Origin: Hericium rajendrae
Lineage: Eukaryota > Basidiomycota > Agaricomycetes > Russulales > Hericiaceae
Assembly: GCA_033439255.1 (NCBI GenBank)
Contig: CM065879.1
Location: forward strand, 2,734,501 to 2,798,500
Direction of reading: 5' to 3'
DNA length: 64,000 bases
The notes below the pieces were generated by a model. It was not told the DNA's origin. It did no database searches and was given only the letters and a program-made list of their open reading frames with translations. The position numbers and the translations under genes were made by a program. Below are positions 46,956-59,685 of the stretch, one piece after another; within the stretch, counting starts at the first letter, position 1, and each line of letters starts with the position of its first letter.

Positions 46956-49900
46956 TCAATATGCTATTCCATGACCCGCGTCGTGATACGACTCGAGGCC
47001 AAACCCATCCATCGGGTATCCGGGATGAAAGGTCGCGTCCATCGAGAATTCAATATTTTTCTGTTCGAAAGGAGGGGTGATACTGATATCGGGAATATGC
47101 CGCGAGTGCCCGCCTGGTACGTGGGCTCGCAGGTGCTGCCAACCTTCGTCAGTTTGAGTGAAAAGCTCGAAGGCATCGGATTGTAATTCCTGCTCGTACG
47201 AAGGGTTATGGGAACCGGGGACGGGGACGCTCCCGCGTGTGGAGTTGTCGGACGGAGTATAGCGTGTCCACAAATTTGTAATATTGTGGAGGAGACCTTC
47301 CAAGAAACGCGCATAAAGCCGCGGCGTATGTTGCTCGTCGATCGACACACCACTGGAGGACAAGTCTTGGATCAAAGATGTTACAAGAGACATTATATGC
47401 AAGCGTTGCTGCTCGTCAATCGCGGACATAAAACGCGGATGGAGGAGCTGAGGAATTATGGTCAGAGTGTTTGCATCGGATGCTTCATATCTACTCACCT
47501 TGATCAGGAACGCGCCCGCAAAACCAGTGGCTATGAAGAAGAAATCGGGAGCATATTTCATCTGTCCGGTAGCACCGAGCTGCTGGGTCCATGCGTTGGT
47601 CAGAGAGGAGGCAGCTTCAAGGCACTGGAAACAAGGTCAGACTCGATGCTCGTTACAACTTAAGGAATAAATCACGTACCTTGGGAAGATATTTACTGTG
47701 TGCTAAGTTCAACGGTTTATTCTCAAGCTCGGACTGCAGACCGAAGACGAAAACAAGAAGACGACAGTACTGTAAAAAGCTGCGAAATGTCAGCAAGCGT
47801 CAAAATGCAAGAAGATTTCGACTAACTAGATGGCCATCCCCGTGCGCAAATTATCAGCAATGTCTGAAATTAGGATTGTATCAGACATAACGAGTTCACA
47901 ACGAACGTTGAACGTACCACCATCCAGCGAGCTCAATTTACTCTTGATATGCCTACTGATTGATGACGTAGACAGTTCGGCTGCGAAGCTATCCACAATC
48001 TCAGCTATAGTCAAGCTCTGTTGGGTACCATGAGACGACATTCAAAGATGAAATCAGTGAAATAGGAACATACCGAATGCGAGAGCGGGCATGGCGCTGG
48101 CGGTTTCGCGATCTCCATGAAACGGTTCATAATCCGCTGGAGCTCGATGATGTCAGGTAATCCTTCATCGAATGGATGTTGAAAGTTGGATCCCGAGCAC
48201 CACCGAGACGGATTTTGCATGATCTGCAGGATGAATCATGTCAAAAGGATTCTTTCGCATGTACAAAGTAGATATTACCTCGTCTTCCCTTGTCATCGAT
48301 GGTTTCCCCAGCTGCAGACAGATGCTACCATCAATTATGCAGCAAATCATCCAAGCGCGGTATCGATTGAGCATTTCCCGCTCGTACCGCTCATCCGACG
48401 GGTGAGATGCAGAGGGCCTGTTCAGATCGAGCTCCGTGGCAAGTCTAGAAGATATAAGGACAAGCATTGAACTCAGATACCGCAATCGCTTACCTTACAG
48501 CCACACCCGTATAGAACCAGCTCCGGTCTTCCTCCCACCGACGGGTCGGCACCCCATAGGCTGCCATGATAAGATATGCTTGCACCATTTCGATGCATTT
48601 CCATCCATCAATGAAGGCAGATGCAGCAGATGCTTTAGCGAAGTGCATCGCCATTTTGTAGACTTCAGGTCTTTCAGTATAATACCTCGACGATACAGCA
48701 CACACTGTTGAGGAAAGAGTCGCTCAGGCTATTTGCTCTTAGGAATTCTCAATGCAGCACTGACCGACGGTGAACAAAAACGGACACCTTCTCAATACGG
48801 ACCCCGGAGTGTGGATGGCTTCATCCAATAAGCACAGGAACGGCTGCATCAACAAATGTCAGAGTGCATCACGCACTCAGATACGACAAGGACTCACGTT
48901 GATCTTTTCGAAGAAACTGGGAAACATGGTTCAGTCAGAAGAGTAACGTATTGTGCATAGTCATAAACTTACGCGTCAAATAACATTCTGCCTTCGTCCG
49001 CCGAGATAAGACCAGATGCGAGGATCTCCGGCACCATGTCTCGCTCTATGGCGATCCCTCGTATATCAAGGTCGGCGAAGGGCGCTGATCGACGGTGTAA
49101 GCAACAAAAGGTAGAACACTAACAAATACATACATGGTCGGAAATACAGGTCATTTGCGATGCCAACATCTGGGGCGGCTGGGGACGCCTCATCCGGTTC
49201 GCCCTTCACAGGTGACCTCGTATAGTCGGGATCGGGACCGTAGTTGAGCGAGCACTTCGCAAGAAACCCCAGAGGCGCAGTTGCATCAGGCAGCGAATAC
49301 AGATGAGGTTGAATGCGATCTTGGTTAATGGCGGACCCGGGAGCATTGGCTGATATGTCGTCCGAGCTGTCTTCGTCGTCCAAGTCGGAATCGGACATGT
49401 CGTCGTCGAGCTCAGATATGTCAAATGCCCCAAACGCCTTGTCAGCGGCCCGTGAACCGCCGTGACGCTTCTCTATCCAGTCGAAAATGGGACGATAGAC
49501 TTCATGTTGTCCATCCTTCAGAACCATACGCGACGGAAGCATTGAGAGGGGCGTCGACATCTCCGACATGAAGTGCAATTGAGAAAGCAAGTCGTTGATA
49601 GCTTGGTTCTTCTCGCGGATCTGCCTGACGAGCTGCTCACGTATGCTTTGGATGGACGGATGGTTAGAGACCAGGTCTGGATCGGATAACCAAAAGGGTA
49701 CTTACCCCGGAGTTCTTGGCTTCCTCCCTTCGACGATACAGTCGTGCCCCCCGGCACCGCACCTGGTACATGCAAGCCCATCCGCATTGAAGACACACTT
49801 CATCTACAGCATCACAGATACTGAGAAACACGATAAAGGTCGACGCAGGTCTTCGACAAACCTTCAACCGTTTGCACCTCGAGCAAGCACCACCAGGTCG

Positions 49901-50487
49901 AGTGGCAGGCGTCTCAATACTTCTGGCGCTCAATTGCCCAGATACACTTCGGGCAGATCGATCCGAGCGCTGGGCAGCAAGATGGGCGGGATGGGCGCCT
50001 CGGGCATGGTTTGGCGCCTTCCGACTTAGTTGTGCGGGGTTTAAGGGCCCAGCGCTGGGGAAGCCTTTGGAGGGTAAGTCACATAAGGACGGAGAGGATC
50101 CTGCACTCGTGGCGGCGTCAAAAGACGGGCTTGACCACGTGGGGGACGGGAGATATGACGCCTGAATGTGCTCAGAGCAGTTTACGGGATGACAGCTCTC
50201 GGCCGTCTGCATTGCATCGCCTGCACCAGATGGTAAGAACGACACCAAAGAGAATCATATTCCTTACCTGTAGCCCCGGTAAACCACAAGTCGTCCATCG
50301 AGGGCGAATCTAGATTGAATTTTTGAGATGCACTGATCCCGATAGGAAGATAATCGCCAGATTCCTTCGGGACCAGAACCGCCGGTGTGCTGAATCCTTG
50401 CCGCAGCTGATGCATGCTATAGTCGTCATGGGAATACTGGGGCAGAGCCTCAACGGGGTGTGTCGAGGGGAAGTAGTCAAATGGCAT
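46956..50487 (-). CDS. Zn2Cys6 fungal-specific transcription factor
   Basis: Fifteen exons total 2778 bp and encode 925 residues in perfect phase: 50268-50487, 49862-50220, 49706-49803, 49134-49645, 48973-49084, 48898-48916, 48765-48843, 48494-48704, 48279-48444, 48074-48223, 47921-48017, 47827-47863, 47680-47779, 47499-47624, 46956-47447. The binuclear zinc cluster spans the exon 2-3 junction. It reads CSRCKRLKMKC, then CTRCGAGGHDC, giving six cysteines with C-x2-C-x6-C and C-x2-C-x6-C spacing. A short coiled-coil-like stretch follows (REQLVRQIREKNQAINDLL). An acidic linker comes next, then the middle homology region (LATELDLNR, NRYRAWMICCIIDGSICLQL). It should bind DNA as a nuclear regulator; targets are unknown. 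Confidence 0.9.
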
Positions 50488-52587
50488 CAGAGTATCCGAT
50501 GGAGTATGACCTTACAAGAGCTGGTCGAGGTGTATCACGATCGACATCGGGAGGGCCAGTCTATTTATTGAACGCAGCCGCGACGACCGCCATATTGGCG
50601 CAGTAAGGGAGCATTAATGCCAGGCAGTGACACATGCACGACGGCGTCTCTGGTATGGACCTTCCACGCCCACCACAAGTAGCGCCCGGAATGACGCGGC
50701 GGCGCAACCGAATTGCTCTCCTGGACCATGAGACTTTATTGTCTCGTGAACGATTGGATGAGAGGAACACATACCAGAAGACGCACATTCTATCTGCGAA
50801 GCCAATCAAACGCCCCGATCTTCTCGGCGGGGAACACGCCGCTGTTCGAAGCCACCCTGTCCGTAATTTATGACCATCGTATCTCCACACATGGAAGATA
50901 CCAGTGGCATTGAGTTCATCGTATAGATCATCGGGCCAGAGACGAACTGAAAGGCATCACCTTGAGCGCCATCAAGGCCATTGTAGAGACTGTACTCACC
51001 CGTGCATCTGCCGAGGGGTTAGAGAACAACATTCAAATGGCGCAACAACAGGCGACAACTCGCATCATCTCATGTCCCTGGGGCCTCAAGAATCGAACAA
51101 GGGTCAGACGCCCGCGGACCGCACATGCGAGATGGGAGTGACTCTAAGACCTACCAGCGTGGGGCCATGAGATGTGACGCCCAAGCTGTACAACAATGGG
51201 CTTGCGCTCTGCCCGAAAGGAAATGTTCTCCATCACCAATTGAGTTCCATGGACTCGTATGAGCGTCCGTTCGAAGGCAAGGATGAGTTAAAAGGTAGCG
51301 TCGAGGAAAGAAAGACGTAGAGCTCGGAGTAATCCTATCGAATCCCAGGCTAGCCCGACCAGTCGGACCACTGCATGCACAGCGAACGAGGGACAGATCA
51401 CGCCAATCGCATGTCTCGCATTTGCTGCCTATGGGTTCATCAATCGGCAGATGTGTCGACGGCGCTGTGGAAATTTGGTCATGCGAGTCTGGGGAAGATT
51501 GTGAGGTGAACGATCGGCGGTCCATCGAGACGATATCCAGAGACAGCACATAGAGACCGCAATTTAGGTCTCCTGGATCATAACTTAGAGGGTCCCTCGT
51601 GTCAGAAGACTTGTCAAACAAGCGTCAGGTAGGGAGATCCACGCTTCCCGGAGGCAGGTGACTTAGGGCAGTGGCTCTTTCGGGGTTGGAACTGAATAGG
51701 ACGCAGTAGTGCCAGGACAGCACGACGCATTGTGCGAGCGCGGAAAACTGCAGACAGACAGGCCGACAGACCGAAAAATGCCCTTGGCTCTGGTAGGAAA
51801 GCACGGGTCCTGTGAAGATTATGGTAACCTTCGTCGAAGCCTTTGCATCTTCCACAAAATTATCGAGTTCGTCTGTAAGCATGCCGATGATCCAGTCTTA
51901 AGCAACGTGTCGCAGGCGGCGTTCATCGAAAGCATCTGATCCGCGTTCACCTGACGAATCCACCCGTCGAGCAGGGCTTCTCTGTGCAGTGGTGGATGTG
52001 CCATTTTGGAGAAACTCAATGTTTCGAAGCACGATGGCTTCTCATGAGGGAGATAGAGGGTCGATTATATCGGGAGAATCGGGCAGACCATTCTCATGGG
52101 CATCCGATGGAATCCCATAGTGGGCACGACACCGCGCATCGGGCTTATCTGCTGAACAATGAACTGCGAATAGGAAACCTGAGATCATCGAAGTCCGAGG
52201 ACGCAGGACCCGACTTACTCAACGCATGGACCTGGATTCTTCAATGGTTCTGCGCGCCTAATCGTTTCGAGTTGCACAGGTAGAACGAACGAGCGAGAGC
52301 AGACAGTCTCATTTATGGATGAAGACAACGTTAACAAGGTGGTGCTGTTAGTCTGAGTATAGAATATGCAGGTCTCCGGGAATCGTTAAACCACAGCCGG
52401 CGGGCCGGAGGGTGCGGGCCGGTGTCCTGCGTGGGAACGACATACCTGTTATGTCTGGCCACTTGCTCTGCCAATCGCGTTCGATAACCGGCTGCAGTCG
52501 AGTCGATTCTCCTCCTCTCCTCAAATTTCTTGTTTTACTTCCATCTTCGTCTCTCCTTTACTTTTTATTACTTCAAGGTTATATATC
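50488..52587. promoter_or_regulatory. Divergent promoter region of Zn2Cys6 and La genes
   Basis: A 2.1 kb interval with no supported gene. The regulator (-) and La gene (+) diverge from it. Just before the La start the sequence reads TTATATATCATGG, so a TATA-like element would lie unusually close to the ATG and may only be coincidental. Confidence 0.45.
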
Positions 52588-54326
52588 ATGGCCGCCGTCG
52601 AAAAAGCGCCCGAGCCGGCAGTTGTCGAGTCTGCCGCGCCTACGGAAAAGAGCGACGCCCCGACAGAGCAAGCCGCGACCGATGTGGTTATGGCGGCCAC
52701 AGAGGACACCGAAGACGAGCTGAAGGCCCGGGCCGTCAGGCAAGGTGCGTGCCCCACCCCCCGATCCCGCACTCGCTGACGTATGAATTTTTTACAGTGG
52801 AGTTCTACTTCGCAGACTCGAATCTGCCCTTCGACAAGTAAGCCTCGCATACGTGCGGATGCTGAAGTGTGCTCACGCGTTCGGCTTGTAGGTTCATGTG
52901 GACGCTGCACACTGCGAACCCGGAGCACTGGGTGCCGATATCGACGGTCGCGTCCTTCAAGCGCATGCGCGAGTTTACATCCAAGGGCCTGCCGTGGGTG
53001 GTCGATGCGCTGCGCGCCAGCGAGGAGCTGGAGGTAGACGAGGAGGGGAAGAACGTGCGGAGGCGCCATGAGGTGCAGGAGCCCAAGGGTCAATTTGACC
53101 GGAGTATATACGCAGTGCGTGATCCTCTCTCTTGTCGAATCAGTTGGGACCGACATCCCGACAGAAAGGCTTCGGAGCGGAGGTGCCGGACCTCCAGGAG
53201 AAACTGGAGAGGTTTTTCGACAAGTACGGCAAAATCAACGCGGTGCGCATGCGTCGCATCGACAGCACAAAAGAGTTCAAGGCAAGTTTCGGCTCTCGTG
53301 TCTCGCGGCGCTCCACAGCTGACCCTTCACTCCAGGGCTCCGTATTCGTCGAATTCTCGAACTTCGAGACCGTCGACGCATTCCTCAAGGCAGAGCCGAA
53401 GCCCTCGTGGGAGGGCAAGGAGCTACTCACCATGACGAAGGAGGCCTACGTCGAGATGAAAATCAAGGAAAAGGGCCTGACCGGCAAGTCCGCAGTCGCG
53501 AAGCGCGACAGCATCATGGACCGCAAGGGCTTCAACGCCTTCCGCGATATGAAGCGCGGCAAGGACGACGGGCGCAAGGGCGCGGACAAGGCGAAGCCCG
53601 AAGTCTACTTTGACTTCCTCGGCACGAAGCTGCGCGCGTACGAGGAGGACGGCGGCAGCGTCAAGGCGGAGGAGGTGCCGCGCGTGAAGGGCGCCGCGCT
53701 TAAGTTCACGGGGTGTGGCGGCGAGGCGTCCTTCGACGAGATTAAAAAGCCGCTCAAGGAGCGCTTCGCGCGCTCGCCGTTCGTTAAATTCACGCGCGGC
53801 GACGACTGGGGCCTCGTCGGCTTCGACCAGGCGCTCGGGGAGGATGACATCGCCTTTGTCAAAGAGAGCATCAAGACGCTCAATGGGAAACCGGTGGAGT
53901 GGGTCGCGCCAGAGGGTGAGTTCGTCATGTTGTATTTCGAAGCTGCACCCCGCTCACCACCTGGTCCTGACAGAGGATGAGGAGCGTGCTTTCGAGCTCG
54001 AGCGCGCACAGTCCGCGGCCAAGCGCGTGTTCGGTGCGTCTGACAACCGAGGGGGCAGAGGCGGTCGCGGCGGGCGGGGTTCTCGAGGTGGTCGAGGTGG
54101 TCGCGGCGGAAGGGGAGCATCGAGAGGTGGGAGAGGACGCGGGGGCGGTGGGGCGGGTCGGAGCCGTGGGGCAGCGGAGGGTGAAAGCAAAGACGGCGAG
54201 CAGAGCGGCGAAAAGCGCAAGCGTGCGGTGGAGCCTGACGGCGGACACGATGTTGGGCTCCGTGGCCAGACCGTGCCGACGATCGCGCCCGTGAAGAAGG
54301 CGAAGACCGACGCCGACGCATCATAG
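52588..54326 (+). CDS. LHP1: La protein (RNA polymerase III transcript chaperone)
   Basis: Six exons (52588-52744, 52798-52837, 52892-53114, 53165-53281, 53336-53915, 53974-54326) encode 489 residues. The La motif includes VEFYFADSNLPFDKFMW and WVPISTVASFKRM. RRM1 follows (KYGKINAVRMRRID, then SVFVEFSNFETV), and a second RRM-like domain ends the core (LKFTGCGG to WVAPE). The C-terminus has an RGG-rich tract and a basic nuclear-localisation-like end (APVKKAKTDAD). La binds 3' UUU-OH ends of nascent RNAs in the nucleus. The intron at 53282-53335 begins GCAAGT, a GC-AG intron with strong AAG/GCAAGT context. Its 54 nt length keeps the frame open, so an unspliced form would add 18 residues. Confidence 0.92.
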
Positions 54327-54915
54327 AATGACGGGTATGTGGGCAGTAAGTTGTTGTATTCATCTCATCTAGCGGCGATGTGTCCTTGCTTTGACCTGTG
54401 CTTCCTGCGAGTGTAGATGTACGCATCTTGTAACTTACTACATGGATTTCATGAGACGTGTCCAGGGAACGAGTCCCGGTGCATGGTGCATCCACGAGCC
54501 AAAACTATGGTTCTGTGCGATCATGATAAACAGCAAGTAACGCAAATTACAAAAGGAGATAGCAGTCTGAGAAGTTGCTCGACGGTCAACCCCATCATCT
54601 CGACACAGGTCGCACGGGCGCTTGTAGAGGTGGGCTAGGGCGCCTACCGCACCTCGCTGAGCGCCCGGCGGCATCTCCTGGGCGCCTTCTTATGGTCGTT
54701 CTTTGCATTCCCTCGAAAGTTTATCACCCTATTCTGGGATTATGGAAGGAAGGTACATCGTTCCTCGAAACGTAAGTACAGCAGCCGCAATCTCGAAACA
54801 CAGTGCCACGGCAGACACGGACCCCGCGACGACATGGACATCAGGGACCCACCATACAACATGCACTACCCCCCAATCCTACACACAAAAACATACATAG
54901 CACGACCCCGCGCAC
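54327..54915. other. 3' regions of convergent La and methyltransferase genes
   Basis: No gene is seen in this 589 bp interval between two facing stop codons. Confidence 0.55.
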
Positions 54916-56908
54916 CTAGCGCTTGCGGGCCCACACCGTGTGCCACACGCCGACGATGCCCGCCGTCGTCTCCATCTCGCGCAAGAACGCTCGCGCGATG
55001 CCGTGTGGCTCGACGCCATCCGCGCCCGCATCTGCGCCGCGCCGCTCGCGCAGGCGCACGCAGCCCACGGCGAAGCTGTCCGCGAACGCGCCTGCGATGC
55101 CTCTCGCGATGGCGCCGACAAACTCGAGCCCGCGCGGCGGGAGGTGCGCCTCCGCGGGCGGGATGTACGGCGCGCCGAGGGGCACCGCGCGGCGGCGCTC
55201 GTGGGGCGCGGCGAACGCGCCGGTCGCAGCGATCATGCTCGCGATGCGGGGCGCGAGGGGCCGGCCGTCCCTGTCAGGGCAGCGAAACGCGTGCGGGGCA
55301 AGGCAGGGCGGGGCGGGGTGTCGATGCAACGTGAGCGCTCGGAATGGCACGGAATGCAGCGTACTCACTCGAGCACGTCGCACAGCAGCTGCATGAAGCG
55401 GACGGTGCCGGGAATATGTGCGTCGGGCGTTGCATGCTGCGGGTGCGCGGGGTGCAGAGCGGGGTAGCTACCCCATTCGCCGGACAGGAAGAGGCCTCCT
55501 GGCCGCAGGATGCGCGCGACTTCGCGCAGGACCTGCTCGTACTCTGATGTCTGCATGATGTTGCAAGGCGCCAAGGGACGGCGAGAGCGTCAAATGAACG
55601 GGGTGAGTGCCGGCCGCAATGCCAGAGACACTGGGACTTACGTTGAGCGAGGTGGAGCGCGCATGCACGACGTCGACCGAGTTGTCTGCGAAGCGCAGGC
55701 GCTCGCGGACGTCGGCGATTTCGAAGCGCACGTTGTCGTACGGATATTGGGTGGCGATGGGCACTGCAGGCGGCAAAGTAAATCAGCGCATGCCGGCAAA
55801 GAGGGACAACATCGGCGAGGCCTCACGTTACGGCAGAGCCTGTAACGTTATCTCGGTGGAGCGGATATGAAAGGCGGCAGGTGCGACATTAATGCTCACC
55901 AAGGTCCAGGCCACGGAAGTCTGCGTGGCCGAACTCTCCTGCCATCTCCATAACCCTATTTATGAATTGGGCGGCTCAGTAACGTCCTTTGAACAGATTG
56001 ATGGGAAAATATAGAACAACTCAAAGACACCCAAAAGAAGCGAAGGACGTCGATCATGAAGGCCGAAGGTTCAATGGACAATCCATCGGTTACTCACCAT
56101 GTACCCCTGCCGTTACACAAATCCACCACTTTTGGCCGCGGCGAATTTCTGAGGATCTCTGCGACTGGGCCGTCATAGTTGCTGCCTGTGAGCAGCCGGA
56201 GGAGAATGTGTATTGCGTCGAGGCGCTGCAAGCAAGGTCAGTTTGTATTACAGATGTAGGTATGGCCCTACGCACATTCCACTCGGGGCCATCGACGGGC
56301 AGCGGGTACAGAGAAGTACCATGGGAATGGAAGAGCCGGCCGTTGAATTTCTCGAAGTAGTCCGGGAACTCGTACGACCGAATCTCTGTGAGATTGGACG
56401 AGATGTCGGATGCGTTGTCGTCCATGTCGTCGTCATCGTCGTCATTTTGGGTGTCCATCGGGGTGTCGCCGCCGATGTCGCGCACGACATGCCAGGGAAG
56501 ATGGTGGACGTTGGGACCGTGATAGCCGTGGACGGGCGCGGCGACCTCCTCTAAAGTGTCTGGAGTGTGTTGAAAATTGGGACCGGGGTGTCCGCCTTCA
56601 TGTTGTGGCAACATGGCGGGATGCAGGCCATGGGGATGCAGAGGGTCTGGATGATATAGGAAGCCGTGGTAGGGAAAGCCAATGCCAGCAGGCAAGCCGG
56701 GAGATGTGGCAACCGCCGTGTTCGGACTCGGATGCGTCGGTAACGCTGTGGCGATGGCGGGGAGAGCATGAAGCTGGGACGGAATATAATCGAGGGGAAA
56801 GGCAATATCGGCATCGGAGACCTCGATGTCGATCTCTTCTTCCCTGTAGGGGAAGAACGGGTTTTCGGGTGATTCAGAAGGGGGTAACGGCACAAACTCG
56901 ATAGCCAT
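54916..56908 (-). CDS. Class I SAM-dependent methyltransferase with acidic N-terminal extension
   Basis: Six exons (56276-56908, 56098-56225, 55900-55955, 55642-55763, 55369-55550, 54916-55270) encode 491 residues in phase. The first ~190 residues are a His/Pro-rich extension ending in an Asp tract, followed by EIRSYEFPDYFEKFNGRLFH. The SAM fold shows motif I as VVDLCNGRGTWV and the acidic loop FRGLDL. The post-I region reads RFADNSVDVVHARS, and LREVARILRPGGLFLSGEW is the usual strand-turn segment. Motif I is a variant of the usual GxGxG. Members of this type are common in basidiomycetes and often called UMTA or LaeA-like; the substrate is unknown. Confidence 0.82.
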
Positions 56909-59057
56909 GGTGAAAATTGCAATGGGTTGGAAAACAAAACGGAGGGTGAGGCACCCTGGCTGCCTTGGATGAAGAAGTAACAAGGAGAGAAGAAAAACAA
57001 TAGGAGCAGGGGCAAGGGTTTTAAAGCAACGGAACACGAGAACAAGAGCAGCGACTTAATCAAGAGTTGATCCGTAAAATCAAAACAAAAGGGGTTAGTT
57101 TGTAGCGAGCGTACGGGGAACGTGTGCCAGCCCGACGAACTCAGACAAGACGAATTACCGAGCCAGAGAACGACACGACTCGGCTGCTGCGCCCAGCGAT
57201 GCAGACAGGCAAGACGGAAACGTAGAACAGGAAAGGAGCGCGTTGTTCACAGTTACAGTATAAGGGGAGTTACACATCCTATCAGCCTGTGGCGTCCATA
57301 TGGACCCATATATCTTTCTCTTCCTCTCCCACAATTGCCTCCGACCATCACCCAATCACAGCCTCAGACTGCGGAACATTCCAGTCTCCAGAAGCAGATC
57401 CTTCGATGCTGTCGTCACCACTTACCGCGATCTGCCTCGTCGCATCGTCGCTGCAGTGCCCCGCCTTCCAGCGCCTCCCGCCCCCGCCATCTTGCACACC
57501 TTCCTCTTTCGGTAATCCCGCAAAATTTGCTTCCGTTCGCGATCCTACTCGCGCTATTGTTCGCGCCCACCAGCTGACCACGCTGCCTTGGCACGGCGGC
57601 CCCCGATGATTTTGCAATATTTTAGCCGATTTCTCGGTCACCAGGCTTGACCCACATCCTCCTGCCTCCTGCTCCCAAGTCTGTGCTGCATATTGCTGCC
57701 CGTCAATCACATACCCCAGGTCCAATCAATCGCGGATTCTGCGTGGATAATATTTCAGAACCATGACAGGAATTTGTTTTGCAGTCGCCATAAGCTTGAT
57801 GTGTTAAATGTCTTTGCGATAAGTACTCAGCTGCACCACAGATCTTCTGATATCCACCCGTCCGTTTATTCATTAATTTCGGCATAGCCGTAAGAACGAT
57901 TGACACTCTCACATGAAGCACGCCGGACCCCACGCCCGTCATCAATTTCGAAAGTCTGTACCAATCCCGACCCATCCAGACACGGGAAATTTAGTGCGCT
58001 TCCATACCAGCTGTCATTTTAACTTTGATCCCGCCAGAACTTGCAAGCAATCGGGCTCAAACATCGCACCGGACACGTCAATCATTCTGATCTATAGATT
58101 CTGATCCATAGTCAAAAAAAGAACTGACATTCGTGGTGAGCGATCTTGTTGCTTCCTGGGTAACTGACATCTTGGAACAGGGCAGTCAGGCCGGCAGCGA
58201 AACCAACCGGAACCGATGCTTATCCTCCTCGAGCAGGAACTGCGATTTCTTCGCTCACGCACGAACGTATTTAAGAAATCGGAAGGGATCAACTTCATGC
58301 CACATCGCATTCTTAGGCTCAACAGTTTTCTTATGATTTAAACATTCATTGGCCCTTGGGATCGTGTCAGATTCTCCTCATCAGCCCCACGCAATCATAA
58401 GGACGGGCAAAATTTGTAGTTCTGCTTATCGCGGCATATCTTACAGAAGCTCCAGCAAGCAATGATACGTCGAATAGACGTAGGGTATCGCTTGTACGCC
58501 CGAGGGCGCGAGGAGCAGGTGCGAAGCGAAGCGAATAGAAATACCGCAGGTATGCTCCACTGCGCTTGGACTTATCGCTGTCCTGCCATTCCAGGTGGGA
58601 GCGGGATCTGGGTCTCCACGCCGGAACACATGTACACCGATCGTGGCTCCGACTCTTAAATGGCAGATGGTAGCTGCGGCCGTGCAGCACTGCTTCTTGC
58701 ACCCTGACATCTGTAATTCCCATGAACGCTATGGGAGGAAAACGGCATTTAATCAAGGTATTGGTAATTCATCAGACGGATAGGTATCTTCGATGCTTGT
58801 TTGTATTGGACAGGCCCTGCGAGCACCGCATGCAATCTGACAGACATCACTGTCATGCCTTGGGGACCTGGTACTGTCCATCGTGCTCCGAATCCCTCTC
58901 TACGACACCACGTCTACGGAGTTCCGGCTTTCGACTACCACCGCTCCCGCAATCTCTCTTCTCGAGAAAGAACTACTCAAGTTCCGAATCGGAGCGTCGC
59001 TTCCAGTTTTTCTGATGACTTGTCAGCTCCTACGATCCCACTGCCGACGGGAAACGC
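56909..59057. other. 2.1 kb interval without a recognised gene
   Basis: Only short open frames occur. The region holds the methyltransferase promoter at its left end. No RNA gene was recognised. Confidence 0.5.
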
Positions 59058-59180
59058 GTGGCTGGTCTATCCAAGCTCTGCAAAGGCTATCCGGCGGTTC
59101 TGGAGCTGCTCAAGTATGTCCGTGCTCTAAGCCGCGATAGAAAGTCGGCCTACAGGTATGGTGCAGAATTATTCTTTTAC
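59058..59180 (+). pseudogene. Kinase C-terminal fragment
   Basis: The reading LSKLCKGYPAVLELLKYVRA, then RKSAYRYGAELF, parallels the end of the broken kinase at 5221-5652 (LYKLCKGHFAVLELLKHARA, then DKPAYQYFVDIF). No other kinase motif is readable upstream or downstream, so it is a remnant of about 40 residues. Confidence 0.75.
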
Positions 59181-59685
59181 CTATTTATGAGTATATTCTG
59201 CCTCCCAAGAAGACCAGCCAAAGCAAATGGACAAAAATCAAGACTGCGGCGGCTGAAAGATGGGGGGAGGGGAGAAACATTAATCGAAGTTACGTTATCT
59301 GACAGTTATACGGGTTGGAATAAATGGGACAAGTACCAGGCTTTATCGAAAGAGGGTCATGGTATCTGATCGACAAACCCCCGTCCCGCAAGCTAATGCG
59401 ACAGCTACATAATCAGCCCGCCCTGTTGCAAAAACATACATAAGTAACACGCCCTATATTGCATCGAACTCAGGGCATCATTCTGCCATGCTGCATGCAT
59501 TACATGCATACGCCCTGCCAGCAATCGTATCGAGATTCCAAACGGGCCGACGCCCACATTATTATTCCCCGCACAAACATACCGCCATCGACGTGGCCTG
59601 AAGTGAGATAGTGTTCAAGAATCTATAACGACGAACAGCGACAAATTTTAGAAGAGCGATCTACCGCTACGAACATATAGGGTAA
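59181..59685. other. Interval downstream of QCR2
   Basis: About 500 bp with no supported gene; it should contain the QCR2 3' UTR on the minus strand. Confidence 0.5.

Noticed and set aside
50488-52587. Genes within the 2.1 kb upstream of La
   Set aside because: Several open frames of 60-160 codons exist on both strands, but none has a domain, plausible splice structure or composition distinct from chance.
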